NCBI GenBank assembly: GCA_020846635.1 | Contig: JADLDO010000028.1 | Location: forward strand, 186,001-250,000 | Source of the DNA: Caldilineaceae bacterium | Lineage (GTDB): Bacteria > Chloroflexota > Anaerolineae > Caldilineales > Caldilineaceae | DNA: 64,000 bases | Direction: 5' to 3' | Shown here: piece by piece, positions 52,664-61,876 of the stretch | Position numbering within the stretch: position 1 is the stretch's first letter | How the letters are laid out: each line of letters begins with the position of its first letter | Position numbers and translations under genes: made by a program | The notes under the pieces: generated by a model | The model's database searches: none | What the model was told of the DNA's origin: nothing | The model's input: the letters and a program-made list of their open reading frames with translations, nothing else

Positions 52664-53983
52664 CTATTGAAACGCGCGCTCCATTTTGCCGAAGTAGAAG
52701 TAGGGCATGGAAAAGTAAGCGCGACATTTCGGAAAAAGCGTTTCAAGCAGATAGCGACGTGCCGGACGAATCACAATATCGGGCCAAGCATCCCGTAATT
52801 CGGATAGAGTGCGCCAGCCTAACAGCAGCCGCACAAAGGCATCGGGCGGAATACAAAGGTCGCCCCCATCTGCGCCCATTGATGCATCGACAAAGCCCAG
52901 CGACTTGATCTCAAGCAGGCGACCTTCCGCGAAACGCAGAAGATAGGCCTGCCGGAATAGGTTGATGGTGACATCCCCCGTAAAGCGGGCGCAGGCCGAT
53001 TGCGCCAGGCGTTCTTCGAGAAGAGGTGACAGTTTTGACAGAAGATCTTGCACATGGTTGATACGCATCAGCCATTGATCACTTGGCGTCACTGTGCTTC
53101 CCAGGCCGCGACCGACTTGAACCAGGGTGCTTTCCTGCGGCCATGCGATTTGGATCTCTCCAGTGGTTGTCTGCTTGCAGTGGCGAAGGAGAGCGAACGC
53201 CACTTCGGCGGAAGGAATACCACTCTCTGCGATGCGGATGCCGCGACCATCGGGCAGCCGCCAAGCCGAGATGTAGCCCGCGACCTGGTTGTCTTCTGTT
53301 CCCTCGATCATATAGACCGGCTGCTGGGCTGCCGTGAGCACGTAATGCCAGATTTCAGGTGTGCGTACAGTGGCGATGTCGAGTGCGGACATGCTTGCAT
53401 CATAAAATTGAACCAAGTCAGGAATATCCTGTGGGGTGGCAGGCCGCAAATAAACCGTGGGGCGCTGCACCGCTTCATCGGGCACGCGATTCGTGAGTAG
53501 GGTATCGCTAGCCGCGTGAGCGGTAGCGTAGGTATAGCCAAACTGACGATAATAGTATGGGATACCTTCGATGATACTCAGGTCGAAATGCTGTGCGGCC
53601 ACGGCATCATGAAATGCTGAGATCTGCGCCCGCACCAATCCGCGCTTACGATAGGCGGGATGCGTTGCCACAACTTCCAGCATTGCCACATTGAGCATAA
53701 CCTTGCCGAAACGGCATTGCCAGGGGATTAGACAGGTGGTAGAAACCACCTCGCCGGTTCGCTCATCTTCAACAAAGAGAAAATCCTCAAGGTGAAGCGT
53801 CGGGAAGTGATGCAGCACTCTCTCTGTCGTAATGCCGGATATTTCGCGCACGTTTACGCTGACAAACGCGGCACAGCGGGCAATGTCCTCTTCATCACGC
53901 ACGTTACGCAAGACCAGGCCATCTGCTAGATGCTGTTGAATTGGTTTTGCCTGCCGTGACCACGCGGCCCGTGTTGCTTGCAT
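52664..53983 (-). CDS. Eis-like GNAT N-acetyltransferase with SCP2-type C-terminal domain (copy B)
   Basis: A 439-residue protein. The first GNAT domain includes LVLRNVRDEEDIARCAAF, CLIPWQCRFGKVMLNVAMLEVVATHPAYRKRGLVR and IEGIPYYYRQFGYTYA. A second GNAT-like half and a C-terminal SCP2-like domain (FVDASMGADGGDLCIPPDAF) complete the Eis-type layout. Its start (Met at 53981-53983) overlaps the SBP 2 stop by one base (TAATG). The open frame reaching back to 54109 is therefore not used. It is a clear paralogue of the protein at 56157. It likely acetylates amines of a small molecule or peptide. Confidence 0.85.
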   Translation of the reverse strand: MQATRAAWSRQAKPIQQHLADGLVLRNVRDEEDIARCAAFVSVNVREISGITTERVLHHFPTLHLEDFLFVEDERTGEVVSTTCLIPWQCRFGKVMLNVAMLEVVATHPAYRKRGLVRAQISAFHDAVAAQHFDLSIIEGIPYYYRQFGYTYATAHAASDTLLTNRVPDEAVQRPTVYLRPATPQDIPDLVQFYDASMSALDIATVRTPEIWHYVLTAAQQPVYMIEGTEDNQVAGYISAWRLPDGRGIRIAESGIPSAEVAFALLRHCKQTTTGEIQIAWPQESTLVQVGRGLGSTVTPSDQWLMRINHVQDLLSKLSPLLEERLAQSACARFTGDVTINLFRQAYLLRFAEGRLLEIKSLGFVDASMGADGGDLCIPPDAFVRLLLGWRTLSELRDAWPDIVIRPARRYLLETLFPKCRAYFSMPYFYFGKMERAFQ

Positions 53984-55377
53984 TAGAACTCCGATATGGG
54001 TGTTTCGAGAATGGGCGTGATCTGGTCGCAGATCGACTGCAACACTTCCTGCGCGCTCGCCTGATTGAGCCAGAGTCGCTCCAATTCTGCATCGTAAATC
54101 TGCTTCCAACGGTCACTCTTGAGACCGGGATAATAATTGCGCGCATAAGCACCCATCTCAACGACCACAGCGCGATGCTCCGGTGGGCCAGATAGATAAA
54201 CATCGGAATTGGCTGTCTCTATCAAGCAAGGTGTGCCTGTTGTGGCGAAATACTTCATACCCTCCGGGCCGGTCATATATTTGAGCAACTCCCATGCTTC
54301 ATCTACATGCGCCGAATCCTTGAAGACATGCATCGTATCGGTGCCCGCATAGGTGACTCGTTCCAGCCCCTTGGTGCCGGTGGGAACAGGAGCAATATCC
54401 CAGTTAAACTCAAGCGTATCGACGTAAGGGGTGACACTCCAGGAGCCATCCATTGCCATCGCCACTTTGCCCACTTGGAAGGGATTGGGGACACCCTGCA
54501 TCTGTGCCGGGGTTGGATGGACATAGTGCTTGTGCAGCAGATCGGCTAACCACTCAAAGCTCTCCACAGTGGCAGGCTCCGTCATCAAACAGCTCGTCTG
54601 TTCGGCGTTAATCAACTCCCCGCCGTTGTTCCACACCATAACAGCATTCCCATAGGCTCCGATCATCGTAATACCCCATTGGGTAATCGCTTCCGGATCG
54701 AAGCCTTCTTCTCCTGCATTTGCTCCCTGACCATCAATGGTTAGGGCAAGCGCCGCCTCCAGCAGGTTATTCCAATCCCAACTATCGTCTGGATAGGCCA
54801 CCTGTGCAGCGTCAAACAAATCCTTGTTGTAATAGATGATTGAACCTACATAGTTGGCAGGAAAGCCAAAGAGCGTGCCTTGCCCCACAACGCCTGTTGT
54901 GTTGTCATACCGGCAATCATTCATGCTGGTTTCAATCCAGCGCTCAACGTCAATCTGATCTCTTTCAATATAGGGTTCCACCGTTTGGTAATAGCCTTTG
55001 TGGGCATAGCGACCAAAGTAGGCAGGATCACCGATACTCATATCAGCGGGGTTGCCGGCAGCCAAACGCGCCTCTTGCCGAGACCAAAACTCCTCCCAGG
55101 GAGCACTCTCGACCTTTGTCTTGATATGAGGGTTCTTCTCCATATATTCCGTAAAGATGTCGTCCAATACCTGGAGGTAAGGCTCGTAGTTATAAATATC
55201 AAAACTCAACTCGATCTGGGCAGTGGCGGGGCTGCTTTCTACGCTGCTCCCTCCCGGCGCGACCGCAGATGTACAAGCCGCCAAGAATGCAGTCGCGCTG
55301 CTTCCTGCTACGAACTGCATGAAGCGACGCCTCGTCATTGGTGGAAGATGCGAAGATGAAAGTGACGGTGCTGACAT
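53983..55377 (-). CDS. Extracellular sugar-binding lipoprotein 2 (paralogue of SBP 1)
   Basis: About 464 residues, with RRRF and a lipobox FLAAC in the signal. The mature part has WEEFWSRQEARLAAGNPADMSIGDPA, YIERDQIDVERWIETSMNDCRYD, and closing DRWKQIYDAELERLWLNQASAQEVLQ, a near match to the SBP at 51138. The open frame extends to 55443; the Met at 55375-55377 has AAAGGAG and is used. The downstream acetyltransferase starts within its stop codon. No separate permease pair lies next to it, so it may share the permeases of SBP 1, giving a second ligand range. Confidence 0.9.
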   Translation of the reverse strand: MSAPSLSSSHLPPMTRRRFMQFVAGSSATAFLAACTSAVAPGGSSVESSPATAQIELSFDIYNYEPYLQVLDDIFTEYMEKNPHIKTKVESAPWEEFWSRQEARLAAGNPADMSIGDPAYFGRYAHKGYYQTVEPYIERDQIDVERWIETSMNDCRYDNTTGVVGQGTLFGFPANYVGSIIYYNKDLFDAAQVAYPDDSWDWNNLLEAALALTIDGQGANAGEEGFDPEAITQWGITMIGAYGNAVMVWNNGGELINAEQTSCLMTEPATVESFEWLADLLHKHYVHPTPAQMQGVPNPFQVGKVAMAMDGSWSVTPYVDTLEFNWDIAPVPTGTKGLERVTYAGTDTMHVFKDSAHVDEAWELLKYMTGPEGMKYFATTGTPCLIETANSDVYLSGPPEHRAVVVEMGAYARNYYPGLKSDRWKQIYDAELERLWLNQASAQEVLQSICDQITPILETPISEF

Positions 55378-55480
55378 TACTTCTCTCCTTTTAGGGCTCC
55401 TCTTTCGATAATAACTTTTCTGACCTTTGTAGCAACTTTGCAACTTTGGCCGGGACGCTAGTCACCCAGGCAAAAGGGGT

Positions 55481-56179
55481 TCACAAGGGACTCTGTTGTG
55501 CAAAGACGCGGTAGGACAACTGGACTGAATTCTGCATCTGCGCCTCGATGCTGCGTACGGCGCGCGCCGCATCGCCTTCACAGATGGCATCGGCTAGATC
55601 CTGGTGCATCTGCTCTGTCTCCTGCCAGTCTGTCTGAAAATTGGTATGGCGCGAGATAAACATGAAGATGGGGCCAACGATGGAATTCAACATCTTGAGC
55701 AGATAGGGATTGTTGGCCTGGTGCCAGATCAACTGGTGTGCTTCCAGGTCACTACGCACATAGGCGTCGCGGTCATTGCGTGCGATGGCCGCGGCCATCT
55801 GTGCCAGGTTGGCACGCAGCGCCGCGCAATTTTGCGGCGAATGATTGATCGCGGCAGCGCTCACCGCCAGCCGCTCCAAGACCAGGCGCATCTCGAAAAG
55901 TTGGTCGATGGCTCTTGCGTCCAGCTCAATCACATAGCGACCGTTGGGGCGGCTCACGACCAGCCCCTCGCGCTCCAGGTCCATCAACGCATCGCGTGCG
56001 GGCATCCGGCTCACCCCCAACAGGTCAGCCAATTCGCGCTCTACGAGCTTGGTTCCTGGTGGAATTCGCCCGCTGATGATGTAGCTGCGTAGCAATTCGG
56101 TTGATTGATCTTTTAAGGAGTTGCGATCCAACCGCAGATCACGCTGTTCGCTCTCTCTAAGTAGGCTCGCTAGACTCAT
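55481..56179 (-). CDS. GntR-family (FCD) transcriptional regulator
   Basis: About 232 residues. The winged-helix part is IPPGTKLVERELADLLGVSRMPARDALMDLEREGLVV, followed by an FCD effector domain with EMRLVLERLAVSAAA and metal-type histidines (HQLIWHQANNPYLLKML). The open frame starts at 56356, but the Met at 56177-56179 fits the family and overlaps the end of the acetyltransferase gene by 23 bases. It is expected to respond to a sugar acid or similar acidic ligand and to control this array, probably binding near SBP 2 at 55378-55480. Confidence 0.87.
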   Translation of the reverse strand: MSLASLLRESEQRDLRLDRNSLKDQSTELLRSYIISGRIPPGTKLVERELADLLGVSRMPARDALMDLEREGLVVSRPNGRYVIELDARAIDQLFEMRLVLERLAVSAAAINHSPQNCAALRANLAQMAAAIARNDRDAYVRSDLEAHQLIWHQANNPYLLKMLNSIVGPIFMFISRHTNFQTDWQETEQMHQDLADAICEGDAARAVRSIEAQMQNSVQLSYRVFAQQSPL

Positions 56180-57530
56180 CACGCAACATCCTTGCTTGAT
56201 CGCGATAGGCCATGTATGGCTTCCAAAAGTAAACATCCTGCCTGGGCCAAAGCACCTGCCAGAGATGGCGGAGCGTGCGGCGTGCCCCTGTATCGGGCCA
56301 GGCATCGGTGAGTTCATCGAGTGATCGGAAACCGAGTAAGAGGCGCACAAAGGCATCGGGGGGAATCAGAAGGTCGCCCCCATCTGCGCCCATTGAAGCA
56401 TCCACAAAGCCAAGCGGCTCCACCGCTGTCAACTCTCCCGCAACAAAACGCAGGAGATAGCCCTGACAGTACAGATTAATCGTCAATTCTGCGGTCAGCC
56501 CTGCGTAGGCGGAATCTGCCAGCCGCGCGGCAAGGAGTGGGGCGAGCTTTTGCAGGAAGCGGGGCCAATCGACCACTCGCCACAGCCATTGATCGCCAAA
56601 ACGCTTGCTGCTGCCGAGGCTGCGCCCGACCTGCACGAGGATGCTCTCAGCGGGCCAGCCGAGGGTCAACTCGCCGCCCCCCCTGGTTTTGCACCATTGC
56701 AGCAGTGCCAGTGCCGCTGCTGCCGAAGGTAGGCTGCTCTCAAAGATGTGAACCCCTTTTTCCTCACGAAACTCCCCCACCACATAACCCAGCGCCGCAC
56801 CGCTCGCCACATCTTCGACCATCGCCACCGGATAAGCGGCTGCCTCCAGCAAATAGCGCCAATAGGCAGGTGCGCGCATCGTCCAGCCATCGAGTTGGCT
56901 CATGGTTTGTCTGTAAAAATCATCCAGCTGCGGAACATCCGCCACTGTGGCGGCACGCAAGCGGATGGGCAGGGCCTCCGCGCTCTCCGGCACGCGCGCC
57001 GCAGCCAGCCCATCCGATGCCCAGTGGTCCGCAGCATAGGCATAGCCATACTGCCGGTAGTAGTAGTCAATGCCTTCGATGATGCAGAGATCAAAGCCCT
57101 GCGCAGCCACAACGTTGTGAAAATGTTCGATCTGCTTGCGTACCAGTCCGCGGTGGCGATAGGCGGGATGTGTCACCACCATCTCCAGCATGGCGACCTG
57201 CAACTCAACCCCACCCAGGCGACAGCGCCAGGGGATTAGGCAGATGGTCGAAACCACCGCCCCGCTTTTTTGATCCTCCACAAAGAAGAAGTCATCCCAA
57301 CGCATCGTCGGGTGATGGGCCAGCAGTTTGGCACAGGTCAACCCCTGGATGGCGCTGACATAGTCTGCGTTGAAGGCAGCGTAGCGTTCAGCATCCTCCT
57401 GGCTCTGCACGCTGCGTAACAGCAGCCCATCGTCCAACGCCATGTGCGTCGGCGTGGTCTGCCGCAAGTCCGCAAATTGCGACTCACCAGGCGGCGTGGG
57501 GGGCTTCACCTCCCGCATCTTCTCGCTCAT
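56157..57530 (-). CDS. Eis-like GNAT N-acetyltransferase with SCP2-type C-terminal domain (copy A)
   Basis: A 457-residue protein with a polar Pro-rich N-terminal tail of about 30 residues. The GNAT domain has LLLRSVQSQEDAERYAAF, CLIPWRCRLGGVELQVAMLEMVVTHPAYRHRGLVRK and IEGIDYYYRQYGYAYA. The C-terminal domain repeats FVDASMGADGGDLLIPPDAFVRLLLG, as in the copy at 52664. Its start overlaps the upstream Gfo/Idh gene by four bases (ATGA), and its end overlaps the GntR gene start by 23 bases. The two copies differ at many positions, so the duplication is not recent. Confidence 0.85.
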   Translation of the reverse strand: MSEKMREVKPPTPPGESQFADLRQTTPTHMALDDGLLLRSVQSQEDAERYAAFNADYVSAIQGLTCAKLLAHHPTMRWDDFFFVEDQKSGAVVSTICLIPWRCRLGGVELQVAMLEMVVTHPAYRHRGLVRKQIEHFHNVVAAQGFDLCIIEGIDYYYRQYGYAYAADHWASDGLAAARVPESAEALPIRLRAATVADVPQLDDFYRQTMSQLDGWTMRAPAYWRYLLEAAAYPVAMVEDVASGAALGYVVGEFREEKGVHIFESSLPSAAAALALLQWCKTRGGGELTLGWPAESILVQVGRSLGSSKRFGDQWLWRVVDWPRFLQKLAPLLAARLADSAYAGLTAELTINLYCQGYLLRFVAGELTAVEPLGFVDASMGADGGDLLIPPDAFVRLLLGFRSLDELTDAWPDTGARRTLRHLWQVLWPRQDVYFWKPYMAYRDQARMLRDESSEPT

Positions 57531-58621
57531 GAATAGGCCTCTGCCCCGATTGCATCAACGGCTGCATCACCGGCTGCCAGGGCTTGTCTCCTCTGTGCAG
57601 ATTGGCGCGCGATCAGGCTCAACCGGGTAATCTCCAACGCCTGGGCCGCATCGAGGCTTAGTGTGCGTCCCGTCACAAATTCGTCGATCCAGAAATGCTC
57701 CCAGCCAGGGGTCTGCTCCGGCAGGGGCAGCACGCGCGTCCCCTGTGCATTGTGCAGCGTCACCACCGCGCTGTTGCTGTCGGGTGCGGCGCGCTGGACG
57801 GCGATCATCCCATCCGGGCCGGTGATCTCCAACTGCCAAGAGGGATAGGCAAAGCGATTGCAAAAGAGCATGTCAAAGACCGCGCTGCCCCCGCGCGCCA
57901 TCTCCAGCACCATGCGCCCACAGTCCATAAAGGGGCTTTCGGGGCTGGTAAAGTTGTTATAGGTCGCATAGATCTGCGTGACCTGATCATCCAGCAGGTG
58001 CAGGATCAGGTCGATGCCATACCAGCCGAGCGAAAGCTCTGGGCCGCCTTCGGCGGGATCGCGATACCAGTCCGCCGCGCTAAAGACATCCAGCGTGCCA
58101 TGATGATGGCAGAGACGCAGGCTAAAGGGATCGCCAATCATGCCTGCTGCCAGCGCGTTCTTGACGGCCATAAAGATGGGCAGATAGCGTGCTGTCGGCC
58201 CCGAAGCAATGCGGATACCCTGCTGCGTCTCTGCTTGCACAATGCGTTGGGCATCGGCGAGCGTGGTGGCAAAGGTCTTGGGAATGAAGATATTGACACC
58301 CAACGGGGCCAGCCGTTCCACCCAATCTGCATGCTGGCTGTGCGGCGAAATCAGCACCACCGCGTCCAAAGCCTCAGCAGCAATCATCTCCCGCGCATCG
58401 CTGTAGAGATTGATGCCAAAGTGGTCTGCATACTCTTGTGGGCTGCTGCCCAGCATGGCGGCAATCGTCTCGTCTGCCACGCCCAGGGTCGCGGCGGCGC
58501 GGAAGTCTACCGCGGGATGAGCTGCCAGCCCCTTGCCCAATGTCTGCGGCCAATAGAGCGCCGCCAACCCGACCATTCCTGCACGCATTTTCCGGCTACC
58601 TTCTATCTCATCAAAACTCAT
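57527..58621 (-). CDS. Gfo/Idh/MocA family oxidoreductase with PKT in place of the EKP motif
   Basis: A 364-residue protein: KMRAGMVGLAALYWPQTLG opens the Rossmann fold, then VLISPHSQHADWVE and NIFIPKTFATTLADAQR, where Pro-Lys-Thr holds the place of the usual CEKP. The C-terminal half has LGWYGIDLILHLLDDQVTQI, a good fit to the substrate-histidine region. It is the second of two adjacent dehydrogenases; the upstream gene overlaps it by 11 bases. GAAGG lies about seven bases before the start; a later Met at residue 12 is also possible. Substrate unknown. Confidence 0.84.
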   Translation of the reverse strand: MSFDEIEGSRKMRAGMVGLAALYWPQTLGKGLAAHPAVDFRAAATLGVADETIAAMLGSSPQEYADHFGINLYSDAREMIAAEALDAVVLISPHSQHADWVERLAPLGVNIFIPKTFATTLADAQRIVQAETQQGIRIASGPTARYLPIFMAVKNALAAGMIGDPFSLRLCHHHGTLDVFSAADWYRDPAEGGPELSLGWYGIDLILHLLDDQVTQIYATYNNFTSPESPFMDCGRMVLEMARGGSAVFDMLFCNRFAYPSWQLEITGPDGMIAVQRAAPDSNSAVVTLHNAQGTRVLPLPEQTPGWEHFWIDEFVTGRTLSLDAAQALEITRLSLIARQSAQRRQALAAGDAAVDAIGAEAYS

Positions 58622-59654
58622 TTTGTACCTTCACCACGCCACCCTCGCGGATCGACTGCCACGCCGCGGCGCAGACGGCTACGGACTTGGCCCCCTCGCG
58701 CACGCTCGGCGATGGCGTCTGATCGTTCAATAGGCACTCCTCGAAGTGGCGCAGATAGCGCATCACGCCGCCACCATGCCCCAATGCGCCCTCTTTCTCT
58801 GCCGGGAAATTGAAGGTCGCCACAGGTTTGGGCGCAATCTTATCCAGCACCAAGCGTAGATGCCCCTCCTGCCGGTCTGTGAAGTCGGCTTGCAAACTCG
58901 CCTTTGTGCCATAAAGTCCTAGCCCCATCATCGGCATGGGCGGCTCCACCAATCCATACGCCGCCAGTACCCGCGCAATCACCCCATTCGCAAACTTGAG
59001 GTTGATCAAGTAGTTATCTTCATAGGGATATTCGGGCGTCAAATTGCCCTTGCGCCCATAGGCGTGGACTTCCTCGACATCGCCAAAGAACCAGCGCAGC
59101 AGGTCAATCGGGTGCGATGCGCCGCCATACATCAAATCTTGGGGCGCTTGCAGCCGCCACGGTGTGCCGGGGAAGAAGCCGCGGGCATCGTGTACATAGT
59201 GCGCCTCGGCAAAGATCATCTCGCCCAAATCGCCATCGTCCGCCATGCGCTTGGCGGCGACAAATTCCGGGTCAAAGCGCATCGTCTGCCCCACCAGGAA
59301 TTTTAGCCCCGTCTTGTCCACTAATTTCACCAGCTCGACCGCATCTTCGACGCTCGTCACCATCGGCTTGGTGCAGATGACATGCTTGCCCGCTTGCAGC
59401 GCGGCGCGTGCATGTTCGATGTGCTGGTGGTCGGGCGAAAAGACGGCGATGACCTGAATATCGTCGCGGGCGATGAGCTGGCGATAGTCGGTCGTGTGAT
59501 AGGCCACATCCCAGCGCGTCGCCAGCCGCGCCAGCTTCTCCGGCGTCCGGCTGCACAAGCCGCGCACCTCCAGCCGCGAATCTGCTACCTGGTTGATGGG
59601 CAGCAGATTGCTGCCCATGCCCATGCCAATGATGCCGATGCCGATCTCTTTCAT
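58611..59654 (-). CDS. Gfo/Idh/MocA family oxidoreductase
   Basis: A 347-residue protein. The Rossmann part is IGIIGMGMGSNLLPINQV, VFSPDHQHIEHARAALQAGKHVICTKPMVTS, with TKP at the lysine position. The second domain includes AEAHYVHDARGFFPGTPWR and GGASHPIDLLRWFFGDVEEVH, carrying the catalytic histidine region. It follows the DegT-type aminotransferase by four bases and overlaps the next dehydrogenase by 11, so the three are one translational unit. A keto-sugar dehydrogenase role beside an aminotransferase is likely. Confidence 0.88.
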   Translation of the reverse strand: MKEIGIGIIGMGMGSNLLPINQVADSRLEVRGLCSRTPEKLARLATRWDVAYHTTDYRQLIARDDIQVIAVFSPDHQHIEHARAALQAGKHVICTKPMVTSVEDAVELVKLVDKTGLKFLVGQTMRFDPEFVAAKRMADDGDLGEMIFAEAHYVHDARGFFPGTPWRLQAPQDLMYGGASHPIDLLRWFFGDVEEVHAYGRKGNLTPEYPYEDNYLINLKFANGVIARVLAAYGLVEPPMPMMGLGLYGTKASLQADFTDRQEGHLRLVLDKIAPKPVATFNFPAEKEGALGHGGGVMRYLRHFEECLLNDQTPSPSVREGAKSVAVCAAAWQSIREGGVVKVQNEF

Positions 59655-59658
59655 CAGC

Positions 59659-60807
59659 CTACCCGCGCGCCGTGATGGTGATGGCGTTGTGCAGCTTTTC
59701 GGCGCGGCGCTTGGCCTCGTCGGGGGGCAGTTCGATCATGCCGGTGGTCAGCAGCCGCGGCATCAACTCCTCTGCCACAGGACAAAGCCCCTCACGATAG
59801 CGATAGTCGCTGGTATAGAGGGGGCAGCGCACAGGGCAGGCCGGTTCATTGTAGGCTGTGGAAACCCTGAAAAGGTCAAAGAGATAGGCGGGTTTGCCGA
59901 TAAAGCCAAAGCGCAGCCCCACCCCCTGATCGCGCACAACCTGTTGAAACTGCCCAAAATCCAGCCCGTGTTTGTCGCCTTCCCAGGTGCAGGCAAATTG
60001 ATAGCCGACATGGTTTGCGCCCTCGGTCACTTGGCGCGGGCGCAGCCAGGGACAGCCAACAATGGCTTCGGTAAAGTGACGCAAATTCTCGGTATACTCG
60101 GCGATGTAATCATCTACATGCTGCAACTGCGCCATGCCGACCGCGCCGGTCACCTCGTTCATGCGAAAGTTGAGCGTCATAAAGGAAGGCGATTCGCCAA
60201 AAGCCCATTCGTCAAAGAGCTTGCTGTAAATATCCTCGCGATTGGTGGTCATCATGCCACCATCGCCCGTGGTCATATGCTTGCCCTGCTGAAAGCTAAA
60301 GCAGCCCACGTCGCCGATGGTGCCCGAATGTTTGTCATAGTAGGTCGCGCCGATGGAGTGGGCGCAATCCTCGATCATAAAGAGATTGTGCTCGTCACAG
60401 ATGCGCCGGATCTCGCCCAAATTGGCACACATACCCCACAAATTCGTCACAATGACGGCACGCGTGCGCTCGGTGATGTTGGCGCGCAGCGATTCCGGGT
60501 CCATTAAATAGGTATCATAGTTGACATCGGCAAAGCGCGGCACAGCATTAAAGTAGATGGTGGCGATGGCCCCAAACTGCACCATCGGGTCGCAGATCAC
60601 CTCCAGCGCCGTACCCGCGCCGCTGATGCTCACCGCCTCGGCGAGTGCCGACATGGCCGAGTTGCGGGCGATGGCATAGTCGCAATTTACCTTGTGGGCA
60701 AAGGCGCGCTCAAAGCGCGTGACCATTCCCCCCTCTGCCCAACCCAGTTGGCGGGAGTCTAGCACTTCCTGAAAATAGCCCATTTCGAGGTCGCCAAAGA
60801 CGCGCAT
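59659..60807 (-). CDS. DegT/DnrJ/EryC1-family PLP-dependent sugar aminotransferase
   Basis: A 382-residue fold-type I aminotransferase. The PLP lysine is Lys176 in FSFQQGKHMTTGDGG, preceded by MIEDCAHSIGATY with the cofactor Asp147, and VTNLWGMCANLGEI. The C-terminal end is typical for sugar or cyclitol aminotransferases. They convert a keto sugar to an amino sugar. Two Gfo/Idh dehydrogenases follow directly, matching a dehydrogenate-then-transaminate route. It begins the downstream part of the array, 150 bases after a permease gene. Confidence 0.87.
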   Translation of the reverse strand: MRVFGDLEMGYFQEVLDSRQLGWAEGGMVTRFERAFAHKVNCDYAIARNSAMSALAEAVSISGAGTALEVICDPMVQFGAIATIYFNAVPRFADVNYDTYLMDPESLRANITERTRAVIVTNLWGMCANLGEIRRICDEHNLFMIEDCAHSIGATYYDKHSGTIGDVGCFSFQQGKHMTTGDGGMMTTNREDIYSKLFDEWAFGESPSFMTLNFRMNEVTGAVGMAQLQHVDDYIAEYTENLRHFTEAIVGCPWLRPRQVTEGANHVGYQFACTWEGDKHGLDFGQFQQVVRDQGVGLRFGFIGKPAYLFDLFRVSTAYNEPACPVRCPLYTSDYRYREGLCPVAEELMPRLLTTGMIELPPDEAKRRAEKLHNAITITARG

Positions 60808-60957
60808 AGGTGCAATTCCTTCTTCTCGTTCTTATTGTTGAAACGCTACAGTATGAATTCGCCGCCTCGTAGGATAGGGCGGCACTGCTGGTATAGCGGA
60901 TGTAACTAGGGGGCAGCCATGAGGGATTGCCCCTGCAAACGTATGCCGAAAAAGAAC

Positions 60958-61875
60958 CTATCCCTTCAATCCTGCCCGCGCCAGCCCTTGCACAAAGTAG
61001 CGCTGGCCCATTGAGTAGAGAATGAGCATGGGGATCACGCCCAAGAGCGAGCCTGCCATAATGATGCCCCAACTACCCGCGCCGCTGGTGCCGGTGCGCC
61101 CACGCAGATAGGTCAGCCCCAGAGTTACTGTCATTTTGTCTTGGGTGTTCAAATAGATCAGCGGGCCAAAGAGGTCGTTCCAAGAACCGAGAAAGCTAAA
61201 GACGGCAATGGTTGCCAGGGCTGGCATCCCCAACGGCACAAAGATCGACCAGAAGATGCGGAAGAAGCCCGCGCCATCAATTGTGGCCGCGTCCATCAAA
61301 TCCTGGGGAATCGAGCGATAGAATTGGCGCAGCAGAAAGACGCTAAACGCGCTGCCAAAGAAACTGGGCACAATCAGCGCGGCATGGGTGTCGATCCAGC
61401 CCAGCCAACGCATGATCACAAAGGTGGGGATCACCGTCACCTGCGAGGGGATCATCATCGTCATCAGCAGCAGCGAAAAGAGGATATCGCGCCCACGAAA
61501 GCGCATACGCGCAAAGGCAAACGCAGCCAGAGCCGACGAAAGACTCACCCCGATTACAGAAAGGATGGCGATTTCAAAACTATTCCAGAGATAACGTCCC
61601 ATCGGAATACGGCTAAAGAGTTCCACATAGTTTTGCCAATAGACCGGATTGGGGATCAGTTGCGGGGGAAAAATGAACTGTTTGCCAGGGTCCTTGAGCG
61701 AAGTGGAGACAAGCCACAACAACGGAAAGAGCATGGTGATTGCACAGGAGATCAGCAGCAAATGAATAAGCCCATGCGCCCAGTCGAAACGCCTTAAGCG
61801 CTGTACAGGCGTGCTCTGTGCCGCAGGATGTAGCTGGGATGAAGTTCGTGAGGTGGATGAGGCGACGCGGGTCAT
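60958..61875 (-). CDS. Carbohydrate ABC transporter permease (MalG-like), second importer
   Basis: A 305-residue six-helix protein. The EAA loop is DAATIDGAGFFRIFWSIFVPLGMPA and the tail is QRYFVQGLARAGLKG. It starts one base after the stop of the partner permease. The N-terminal segment is Ser/Thr/Gln-rich and cytoplasmic. It belongs to the importer with the SBP at the right edge. It is related to the permease at 49178 but clearly distinct. After its end, the 60808-60957 gap carries no gene; a GGGGGCA/TGCCCC hairpin is visible near 60917-60938. Confidence 0.92.
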   Translation of the reverse strand: MTRVASSTSRTSSQLHPAAQSTPVQRLRRFDWAHGLIHLLLISCAITMLFPLLWLVSTSLKDPGKQFIFPPQLIPNPVYWQNYVELFSRIPMGRYLWNSFEIAILSVIGVSLSSALAAFAFARMRFRGRDILFSLLLMTMMIPSQVTVIPTFVIMRWLGWIDTHAALIVPSFFGSAFSVFLLRQFYRSIPQDLMDAATIDGAGFFRIFWSIFVPLGMPALATIAVFSFLGSWNDLFGPLIYLNTQDKMTVTLGLTYLRGRTGTSGAGSWGIIMAGSLLGVIPMLILYSMGQRYFVQGLARAGLKG

Positions 61876-61876
61876 C

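Noticed and set aside
52664..54109. Longer start for the acetyltransferase at 54109
   Set aside because: It would overlap SBP 2 by 127 bases; the Met at 53983 overlaps the SBP stop by one base, a normal coupling arrangement, and directly precedes the family N terminus.
57695..58813. 372-codon plus-strand ORF
   Set aside because: Antisense of two Gfo/Idh genes that carry complete fold motifs and overlap each other coherently.
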